Of a stretch of DNA of 64,000 nt, positions 32,153 to 38,764 are shown piece after piece. The DNA comes from Flavobacterium sp. Sd200 (GTDB lineage Bacteria; Bacteroidota; Bacteroidia; Flavobacteriales; Flavobacteriaceae), in assembly GCF_009826935.1 (NCBI RefSeq), contig NZ_WUMN01000001.1, positions 434,001-498,000 on the forward strand, in the 5' to 3' direction. The position numbers were made by a program, and so were the translations under genes. Numbering within the stretch: position 1 is the stretch's first letter; each line of letters opens with the position of its first letter. The notes beneath the pieces are model-generated. The model worked only from the letters and a program-made list of their open reading frames with translations. It was not told the origin of the DNA and did not search any database.

Positions 32153-33216
32153 TGAAAAAGTGTTACATAAACGGTACCGGATGTGTTTCTGCCCAAAAAA
32201 CCTTAGATGCGGCTTTTTTGGATGAGGTGGTTGTTAACGAAACTGATAACATTCTCCCGCTCTTTGCACCCGATTATAAAGAGTATTTAGCCCCGGCTGC
32301 CGGAAGGCGTATGGCTAAAGGGGTAAAGAATGGCATTGCAGCATCGGGCAGGGCAATAAAAGAAGCAGGTGTACTAAGTTTTGACGCTATTGTTACCGGC
32401 ACCGGAATGGGATGTAATATAGACTCTGAGAAATTTTTACAGGCACTTTTAGACAACCAGGAGCAATTTTTAACCCCAACATCGTTTATACAGTCTACAC
32501 ACAATACTGTAGGGGCTCAGATAGCTTTAGGACTGCAATGCAAGGCATATAATTTTACGTATGTAAACGGGGCGGTATCTTTTGAGTCGGCACTTATAGA
32601 TGCCCAGATGCAGATACAGGAAGAAAATGCACAGGCGGTTTTAGTGGGCGGTATAGAAGAAGCAGCCGAAAACACCATGCAATTTATGCAGATGTCGGGT
32701 GCTATAAAAGCTAATGATTCAGGGCCGTTTAGTGTTCTCAATCCTACTACAGGAGGTGCGGTTTTTTCGGAGGGGGCAGCATTTTTTGTGCTTGAAGACC
32801 AACAGAAAGAAACCACCTATGTCGAACTTAAAGATGTTTTTATTTACAATACACTACAGCAGGACGAAGTTCAGGTAAAACTTGAGGCTTTTTTAGGGCG
32901 TAATGGTCTGTCAGTTAATGATGTTGATGCCGTAGTTTTAGGCTATAACGGCGATACAGAATTTGACGGATATTACAACAATCTGGCGCAGGGAGTTTTT
33001 AAAGATACGCCACAGGTGTATTACAAGCATTTGAGCGGAGAGTTTTATGTGGCTACATCGTTTGGGCTTTGGGTAGCATCGCACTTAGTAAAGCTTCAGC
33101 AAATAAACCCTATTTTAAAAGTAAATACCATAGAGCGAAGTGAATATAAAAACATACTGCTTTACAACCAGTACAGGGGTAACGACCATAGTTTTACCTT
33201 AATTTCAAAATGCTGA
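32152..33216 (+). CDS. Chain-length-factor-like ketosynthase homologue
   Basis: This is a 354-residue thiolase-fold protein that has lost all three catalytic residues. Ala141 (in VNGAVSFESAL) takes the place of the Cys. NGDTEFDG stands where NAHGTATP is expected, and SGEFYVATS stands where TGHTLGA is expected. The overall fold and the GGIEEAAENT strand remain. This pattern is that of chain-length factors, which dimerise with an active ketosynthase and set product length. The coupling to the active enzyme at 30956 supports that. It overlaps the deacetylase gene by 7 bases. Confidence 0.85.
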   Translation: MKKCYINGTGCVSAQKTLDAAFLDEVVVNETDNILPLFAPDYKEYLAPAAGRRMAKGVKNGIAASGRAIKEAGVLSFDAIVTGTGMGCNIDSEKFLQALLDNQEQFLTPTSFIQSTHNTVGAQIALGLQCKAYNFTYVNGAVSFESALIDAQMQIQEENAQAVLVGGIEEAAENTMQFMQMSGAIKANDSGPFSVLNPTTGGAVFSEGAAFFVLEDQQKETTYVELKDVFIYNTLQQDEVQVKLEAFLGRNGLSVNDVDAVVLGYNGDTEFDGYYNNLAQGVFKDTPQVYYKHLSGEFYVATSFGLWVASHLVKLQQINPILKVNTIERSEYKNILLYNQYRGNDHSFTLISKC

Positions 33217-33986
33217 CCCACAGAATAAATACCATTTGTTTTTTTGCTACTGCCATACTTTTAGCAGTTTTAGCCTTTACAGATGTATTATCGTGGTGGT
33301 GGTTGCTGGCCACGCCTTTTATATGGCTGGGCATTGCCGTTGCAGGTTCGGGCTTAATACGCTCGGGCTATCATATAAAAGCACTTTACAGAAAAAAACA
33401 CCCAACAGTTAAAGAAGTTGCCATAACTTTTGACGACGGCCCTACACCCGAAACCGAGAAAGTGTTGGAACTTTTGGCTAAGTACAATGCAAAGGCTACC
33501 TTTTTTTGTATAGGTACCCAAATTGAGCAATATCCTGAAATAGTAAATAAAACGGTAGCAGCAGGGCATACCATAGGTAATCATACGTACAGCCATTCTA
33601 AACAGCTGAGCATATTTCCTGTGGAAAAAACAGTTAACGAGCTGTTGGAAACCGATGCGCTTATTAATGAAAGTACGCAACGCAGGCCGTTGCTTTTCAG
33701 GCCGCCGTTTGGGGTTACAAGCCCTAATATCGCAAAGGCATTAAAACTCACAGGGCATTATGTAATAGGCTGGAACGTGCGCTCGTTAGATGCTGTTATA
33801 GACAGCGAGGTCAAAATATTTAACCGTATTAAAGGCAGGTTAGCACCCGGTTGTATTATCTTATTACACGATACATCGCAAAAAACTGTAAATGTTTTGG
33901 AACAATTATTGTTACTTTTGCAGCAGGAGGGCTACAAAGCCGTTACTGTAGACCGTTTGTTAGATATACCCGCTTATGAAAAATAG
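33210..33986 (+). CDS. Membrane-anchored polysaccharide deacetylase (NodB domain)
   Basis: This 258-residue CE4 deacetylase has two N-terminal hydrophobic segments (about 7-26 and 29-50) and a NodB domain from about 67. The motifs are complete: TFDDGP with Asp75/Asp76, HTYSH with the metal ligands His125 and His129, the RPPFG segment and LLHD near the C-terminus. The family removes N- or O-acetyl groups from sugars with a divalent metal. Its substrate in a pigment locus is unclear, although a deacetylase-like gene here is a normal part of related clusters as I recall. It could also act on another acylated intermediate. Confidence 0.87.
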   Translation: MLTHRINTICFFATAILLAVLAFTDVLSWWWLLATPFIWLGIAVAGSGLIRSGYHIKALYRKKHPTVKEVAITFDDGPTPETEKVLELLAKYNAKATFFCIGTQIEQYPEIVNKTVAAGHTIGNHTYSHSKQLSIFPVEKTVNELLETDALINESTQRRPLLFRPPFGVTSPNIAKALKLTGHYVIGWNVRSLDAVIDSEVKIFNRIKGRLAPGCIILLHDTSQKTVNVLEQLLLLLQQEGYKAVTVDRLLDIPAYEK

Positions 33987-34602
33987 TATTATTTATATTT
34001 TCTTTTTACTCATTAGTCTTAAAGGTTTTACCCAAGAGCAAAAAATGACGGCTGCCGAAGCTACAGCGTTTAAAAATGCGGTTAACGCTACGGCTAAGAG
34101 TACCAAAACCCTTACTACTGATTTTGTTCAGTACAAGCACATGGACTTTTTGTCTAAGGATATTGAAACGTTAGGGAAGATGAGCTTTAAAGCACCTTCA
34201 ATGCTTTTGTGGCAGTACACAAAGCCTTATCAATATAGCGTTGTTTTTAAAAATAATAAGATATCTATAAATGATGCAGGCAAAAAAAGCGCCATGGATA
34301 TGGGTAACAGCAAGATGTTTAATAAACTGAACAAGCTTATTGTGGGCAGTGTTAACGGCGATATGTTTGATGAAAACGAGTTTGTAATGACCTTTTTTAA
34401 AACAAGCGAGTTTGTTATTACAAGGCTGGTTCCTAAAGATGCTGCGTTAAAAAAATATATTAAAGAGATGGAACTATATTTTGATAAAAAAAATATGGTA
34501 TCTCAGGTTAAAATGACCGAGCCGTCTAACGATTATACTACAATTGTATTTAAAAATAAAGTTGTTAATGCGCCGATATCAGACTCTGTTTTTAATAATT
34601 AG
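33976..34602 (+). CDS. LolA-like outer-membrane lipoprotein carrier
   Basis: This is a 208-residue periplasmic protein with a signal peptide (MKNSIIYIFFLLISLKGFTQ). The mature part follows the LolA half-barrel pattern: TTDFVQYKHM, then LGKMSFKAPSMLLWQYTKPYQY and VVFKNNKISI. LolA carries hydrophobic molecules through the periplasm. In this context the cargo is probably the lipid-like pigment and not general lipoproteins, as in other aryl polyene loci that have a dedicated LolA. It overlaps the deacetylase gene upstream and the lipoprotein gene downstream by 35 bases. Confidence 0.85.
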   Translation: MKNSIIYIFFLLISLKGFTQEQKMTAAEATAFKNAVNATAKSTKTLTTDFVQYKHMDFLSKDIETLGKMSFKAPSMLLWQYTKPYQYSVVFKNNKISINDAGKKSAMDMGNSKMFNKLNKLIVGSVNGDMFDENEFVMTFFKTSEFVITRLVPKDAALKKYIKEMELYFDKKNMVSQVKMTEPSNDYTTIVFKNKVVNAPISDSVFNN

Positions 34603-35194
34603 TTGCTTTTTGCTGCTATCATCATGTGCTGTAAAAACTGTAGATGGTTTTGAGCAGACAGAGCCTATAACCGAAAGTTATAAAGCTCCCTACTTTTCTG
34701 ATCCTGTAAAAGATTATGTTTACAAAGCACAAATTACGGTTTACGGACGTGATTTTGGAGGTATTTTTATTGCCAAAAGGGTGAGTGACAGTTTATACAG
34801 AGCCGCCTTTACTACAGAATTTGGCAACAAGCTGTTTGATTTTGAAATATCAGATAACAGTTTCAAAGTGAATTACATTCTCGAAGAATTGGATAGGGCT
34901 ATAATTGTAAACACATTAAGGAAAGATTTTATGCTGTTGTTAAAGCAAAACCATGCAATTTCACAGCAATATGAAGATTCTGCAAGCAAAGTATATAAAA
35001 GTAAAGACGGTAAACGCTTCAATTATATGTTTATAAATAAGGCATCCGGGCAGTTGGACAAGCTTGTAAATACAACAAAATCTAAAGAAAAAACAATTAT
35101 AACTTATACTCCGGAAAGTAATATATTAGCACAAAATATAGTTATAGACCATAAGAACATAAAACTCAAAATAGAGCTAAATATTTTAGAATAA
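34568..35194 (+). CDS. Outer-membrane lipoprotein, possible LolB-like partner
   Basis: This is a 208-residue lipoprotein. I start it at the ATG at 34568 and not an upstream TTG, because this gives a clean signal peptide with lipobox LLSSC (Cys20). No named family is evident, but the size, the mixed beta/alpha sequence and the position right after a LolA-like gene would suit a LolB-type acceptor at the outer membrane. That role is inference. The start lies within the end of the LolA-like gene, so the two are co-expressed. Confidence 0.75.
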   Translation: MRRYQTLFLIISCFLLLSSCAVKTVDGFEQTEPITESYKAPYFSDPVKDYVYKAQITVYGRDFGGIFIAKRVSDSLYRAAFTTEFGNKLFDFEISDNSFKVNYILEELDRAIIVNTLRKDFMLLLKQNHAISQQYEDSASKVYKSKDGKRFNYMFINKASGQLDKLVNTTKSKEKTIITYTPESNILAQNIVIDHKNIKLKIELNILE

Positions 35195-35212
35195 TCAATC
35201 ACCATTACTTTT

Positions 35213-35824
35213 ATGAAACAAACAGTACTATTTGCACTTTTTCTGTTTTCAGTACTTTCTGCCACGGCACAGGTAACCGTTAGGCCGGGCATTAGGGCTG
35301 GGGCAAACTTTTCATCAATTACTAACACCGATCTGGATGCCAAAACCGATTTTTATATAGGTGGTTTTGCTGCTGTAAAGCTTACAAGATTTTACACCAT
35401 GCAGCCCGAAGTTACTTATTCGCGTCAGGGTGCGGAAGGTAGAATGAATTTTTATGATTACAACACAGGTTATGATGTAACCCGTAATGTAGATCTTGAA
35501 CTTCAGTATGTTGCGCTTGCACTGATAAATAAGTTTACGCTTACAGATAATTTTAATGTACATGTGGGGCCAACATTTGATATTATTGCCAATAGCCCTG
35601 CTTACTTAGATGCCGATGTAGATGTGGGCATTACTGCCGGTCTTGGTTATACACTCCCTTTTGGACTTACTATAGAAGCCCGTGTAAAAAAAGGTTTTGT
35701 AGATGTGCTGGATGATTATTACTACAATTATGATTACGGCAATTATAATAACAGCAATCATACAAACCTCGTGTTCTCTGTAGGTCTGTCTTATAGCTTT
35801 AAGGTAACAGGAGCCAGTAAGTAA
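35213..35824 (+). CDS. Outer-membrane beta-barrel protein 1
   Basis: This is a 203-residue protein with a signal peptide (MKQTVLFALFLFSVLSATAQ) followed by alternating hydrophobic strands and a terminal aromatic strand (LVFSVGLSYSFKVTG), typical of small eight-stranded OmpA/PorT-like barrels. The opening VTVRPGIRAGANFSS is nearly repeated in the next gene, so the two arose by tandem duplication. It is in the same run as the pigment genes and may place or bind pigment in the outer membrane, by inference. Confidence 0.82.
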   Translation: MKQTVLFALFLFSVLSATAQVTVRPGIRAGANFSSITNTDLDAKTDFYIGGFAAVKLTRFYTMQPEVTYSRQGAEGRMNFYDYNTGYDVTRNVDLELQYVALALINKFTLTDNFNVHVGPTFDIIANSPAYLDADVDVGITAGLGYTLPFGLTIEARVKKGFVDVLDDYYYNYDYGNYNNSNHTNLVFSVGLSYSFKVTGASK

Positions 35825-35867
35825 TTTCTGCAGATAAAAATACAATGACTAATCACCACACATTAAA

Positions 35868-36512
35868 ATGAAAAAAACGTTATTGCTAATTGCTTGTTTT
35901 ACAGCAATAGCAGCGAAGGCGCAGGTAACAGTTAGACCTGGCGTGAGGGCAGGTTTAAACCTTTCTACCCTTACAGATACTGATCTTGACACAAGAGCCG
36001 ATTTTTATGCAGGCGCTTTTGTTGCCATTAAGCTGGCTAAGTTTTATACTTTGCAACCGGAGATAAACTACAGCAGGCAGGGTGCCAAAGGAAAAGAATA
36101 TTATTATACTAACGAATACGATCCTGTAGCTGCAACATACAGGGTAAATGCCGACTATGCAGTACAATATTTGTCGTTAGGGGTTATGAATAAATTCAAT
36201 ATTATCGATGGTTTTCATGGAACAGTTGGCCCTACGCTTGATTTTAGGGTAGGGGATAATTTTAGAAAATATACTTCTGAAAGGCCCTATGACGTGGATT
36301 TTGGTTTTAACCTTGGACTTGGCTATGAGCTGCCAATGGGTTTAACTATTGAGGCACGTTATAAGTTAGGATTTGTTGATATTTTTGGAGACAATATGGA
36401 CGACGATGATGAGTATTATTATGAAGGTGATCGTCAGGAAAGAGCAAGGCTTAACAGTGTTTTTCAAATAGGTTTGTCTTATAACTTTAAGTTGACAGGC
36501 TCTACTAAATAA
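35868..36512 (+). CDS. Outer-membrane beta-barrel protein 2 (paralogue)
   Basis: This is a 214-residue paralogue of the gene before it. The shared sequence includes VTVRPGVRAGLNLS, TDLDTRADFYAGAFVAIKL and the end FQIGLSYNFKLTGSTK. It has its own signal peptide ending in AKAQ. The loops differ, with acidic stretches around residues 180-190 (DDDDEYYYEGD) predicted to face outside. A strong hairpin follows the stop and may lower transcription into the genes behind it. Confidence 0.82.
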   Translation: MKKTLLLIACFTAIAAKAQVTVRPGVRAGLNLSTLTDTDLDTRADFYAGAFVAIKLAKFYTLQPEINYSRQGAKGKEYYYTNEYDPVAATYRVNADYAVQYLSLGVMNKFNIIDGFHGTVGPTLDFRVGDNFRKYTSERPYDVDFGFNLGLGYELPMGLTIEARYKLGFVDIFGDNMDDDDEYYYEGDRQERARLNSVFQIGLSYNFKLTGSTK

Positions 36513-36525
36513 ATTAGAAAATTCT

Positions 36526-36561
36526 ACAGCGTTTCTGTTTAAAAACAGAAACGCTGTGTTT
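36526..36561 (+). terminator. Hairpin after the beta-barrel pair (partial terminator or attenuator)
   Basis: A perfect 15-bp inverted repeat (36526-36540 with 36543-36557) is followed by GTTTTA. It lies inside the pigment gene run, 14 bases before the next gene on the same strand, so it may only reduce read-through. Confidence 0.7.
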
Positions 36562-36575
36562 TATAATCATATACT

Positions 36576-36947
36576 ATGCTACTAAAAGACTTTTATAAAA
36601 TAGATGCACTTACCAATACGGATGGTGCAAAATATTTGGCCGAAATTACTATAAACAAAGACCATGATGTTTTTAAAGGGCATTTTCCGGGTAATCCGGT
36701 AACACCGGGTGTGTGTATGCTGCAAATTATAAAAGAAATTACACAACAGGTAATAAATAGTACATTGGTTATGACCAGTGCCTCGAACATAAAATTCATG
36801 GCACTTATAAATCCGGAAGTAAATCCGCATTTAAAACTTGAACTGGATATTGTTCAGACGGATGATGCAACAATTAAGGTAAAGAACACTACTTTATTTG
36901 AAGATACCGTAGCGTTAAAATTATCTTGTATTTACAGTAAAAATTAG
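36576..36947 (+). CDS. FabZ-like 3-hydroxyacyl-ACP dehydratase with altered acid residue
   Basis: This 123-residue hotdog protein has a clear KGHFPGNPVTPGV motif (His36). In FabZ the catalytic Glu lies 14 residues after this His, but here that position is Gln50 (VCMLQIIKE), with Glu54 one helix turn further. The enzyme may use another residue or have lost full activity. It differs in this way from the other two hotdog proteins of the cluster, which keep a Glu and lack the His. Role: dehydration in polyene synthesis, by family and context. Confidence 0.8.
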   Translation: MLLKDFYKIDALTNTDGAKYLAEITINKDHDVFKGHFPGNPVTPGVCMLQIIKEITQQVINSTLVMTSASNIKFMALINPEVNPHLKLELDIVQTDDATIKVKNTTLFEDTVALKLSCIYSKN

Positions 36948-36998
36948 ATTGGCATAATTGTATATAGTAACTTTAGTTAAAAATTAAACTATACTGTT

Positions 36999-37481
36999 AT
37001 GAAACTATTGGCGTTTTTTGTATCTGTAATTTTATTAACATCGGCAGATCTTACCACAGTGAGGCAAAAATATATTGGTGCAGCAGAATCTCCTAAAGAT
37101 ACTGAAGAGCTTTATGCGCTTTTAGAAAGCACTCCCGATGACAGTCCTAATACTACTTTAGTGGCTTATAAGGCTGCCGCCCTTACATTAAAAGCAAAAC
37201 ACGAAAAAGGACTGCTGAATAAAAAGAACCTGTTTACAAAAGGAGCAAAGTTGCTTGAGGCAGTTATTAAACGCGATGCCAGCAACTATGAAGCGCGACT
37301 TTTAAGGCTTAGTATTCAGGAAAATGCTCCAAAAATTACAGGCTATGACGATGAAATTGATAACGATAAGACCTTTATAATTAAAAATTTTAGTAACCAG
37401 AAAGCCGATTTAAAAGCGTTTACACAAGGCTTTGTGAAGAAATCAAAATCGTTTACAGCAGAAGAAAAGGCAGCCTTTTAA
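36999..37481 (+). CDS. Exported hypothetical protein of the flexirubin locus
   Basis: This is a 160-residue protein with a short signal peptide (MKLLAFFVSVILLTSA). I do not know the family. The mature chain appears all-helical and rich in Ala, Lys and Leu, with a pattern like two TPR-type helix pairs (YKAAALTLKAKHEKG and KLLEAVIKRDASNYEARLLRLS). A periplasmic scaffold or chaperone is possible. It lies between a dehydratase and a glycosyltransferase gene and ends just before a likely internal promoter. Confidence 0.72.
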   Translation: MKLLAFFVSVILLTSADLTTVRQKYIGAAESPKDTEELYALLESTPDDSPNTTLVAYKAAALTLKAKHEKGLLNKKNLFTKGAKLLEAVIKRDASNYEARLLRLSIQENAPKITGYDDEIDNDKTFIIKNFSNQKADLKAFTQGFVKKSKSFTAEEKAAF

Positions 37482-37543
37482 ATTACGTATAAATAGGTAT
37501 GATTTTAGTTAGATCAACTATTTTATCAGGAATTTAAAAAAAG

Positions 37544-37551
37544 TATCTTTG
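37544..37551 (+). promoter_or_regulatory. Putative internal promoter (-7 box) within the flexirubin run
   Basis: TATCTTTG matches TAnnTTTG, is followed by CACC, and sits in a 98-base gap, the largest in the second half of the cluster, 28 bases before the ATG at 37580. It would start a second transcript with the glycosyltransferase, MMPL fusion, oxidoreductase, C45 and ligase genes. Confidence 0.55.
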
Positions 37552-37579
37552 CACCCTATTTTAAACCTGCAATTTTATA

Positions 37580-38764
37580 ATGGGCGAAGTTCCGCAATAT
37601 TATAATACCATAAGCCATTTAAACTATTGCGTTATTATACCTACGTATAATAATAGCAAAACTCTGCAAAGGGTTATAGATGGGGTATTGCGCTACACCA
37701 CTAAAATAATTGTAGTTAACGACGGAGCTACAGATTCTACATCCCAAATTCTCGAAAAATATTCAGATATATCAATAGTTGCTTTTGCCAAGAATAGAGG
37801 TAAAGGTGCTGCCCTGCGTGCAGGTTTTATTGCTGCAAAACAGGCTGGATATGAATATGCTATAACTATAGATTCTGACGGTCAGCATTTTCCTGACGAT
37901 ATGCCTGTTTTTTTACAGCAAATAGAACAAAACGGCGATGCACTGCTTATAGGCAGCCGAAACATGATGCAGGAGGGCGTGCCTAAAAAAAGCAGTTTTG
38001 GCAATAAGTTCTCTAATTTTTGGTTTTGGTTCGAAACAGGTATTAAACTTCAGGACACACAATCGGGTTATAGGTTGTATCCATTACATAAAATTCCCTC
38101 AAAATACTTTACAAACAAGTTTGAGTTTGAAATTGAGGTAATAGTACGTGCCGCCTGGAAAGGGCTGCCTGTAAAAAATGTACCCGTTAAAGTACTGTAT
38201 GATCCTTCTGAAAGAGTGTCTCACTTTAGGCCATTTACCGATTTTTCACGTATTAGTGTGCTAAATACCATATTGGTAACAATTTCTCTTTTGTACATTA
38301 AACCGAGAGATATGGTGAGAAGCTTTAAAAAAAAAAGCCTTAAGCGTTTTTTTTTAGAAAATGTTCTTCACAGCGATGACAGCCCTTTAAAAAAGGCACT
38401 ATCTATAGCACTTGGTGTATTTATAGGAATAGCTCCATTTTGGGGTTTTCAGACAATTTTAGTTTTTTTTCTCGCTTATGTTTTGAGGCTGAATAAACTT
38501 ATAGCCTTCGCATTTTCTAACATCAGTATACCTCCGGCAATACCATTCATAATTTTAGCATCGGTAAAAATGGGTATGCTTTTAGTTCCCGGCAGCACTA
38601 TAAAAAACGATAATGATACCGCTTTTGATACCATTAATCGTAATTTAGTTCAGTATCTTGTTGGCAGTGTTGTTCTTGCAACAGTTATGGCTTGTGTTAT
38701 GGGAGTATCGGCTTATTTTATATTAATTGCAACAGGTAAAAATAAAGTACACGAAAATGCATAA
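37580..38764 (+). CDS. Family 2 glycosyltransferase fused to a DUF2062 membrane domain
   Basis: This is a 394-residue two-domain protein. Residues of about 15-240 are a GT2 domain with PTYNNSKTL at the start, VVNDGATDST for nucleotide-sugar binding and the metal motif DSDGQH (98-103). Residues of about 255-390 are a DUF2062 domain with three hydrophobic helices and the ALGVFIGIAPFWGFQT signature. It resembles polyprenol-phosphate sugar transferases. Pigment glycosylation is not a known feature of flexirubins, so the acceptor is open. The last 8 bases overlap the following gene. Confidence 0.87.
   Translation: MGEVPQYYNTISHLNYCVIIPTYNNSKTLQRVIDGVLRYTTKIIVVNDGATDSTSQILEKYSDISIVAFAKNRGKGAALRAGFIAAKQAGYEYAITIDSDGQHFPDDMPVFLQQIEQNGDALLIGSRNMMQEGVPKKSSFGNKFSNFWFWFETGIKLQDTQSGYRLYPLHKIPSKYFTNKFEFEIEVIVRAAWKGLPVKNVPVKVLYDPSERVSHFRPFTDFSRISVLNTILVTISLLYIKPRDMVRSFKKKSLKRFFLENVLHSDDSPLKKALSIALGVFIGIAPFWGFQTILVFFLAYVLRLNKLIAFAFSNISIPPAIPFIILASVKMGMLLVPGSTIKNDNDTAFDTINRNLVQYLVGSVVLATVMACVMGVSAYFILIATGKNKVHENA

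Noticed and set aside
34544..34567. TTG start for the lipoprotein after the LolA-like gene
   Set aside because: It would put eight residues before a normal lipoprotein signal. The ATG at 34568 gives the correct n-region, h-region and lipobox.
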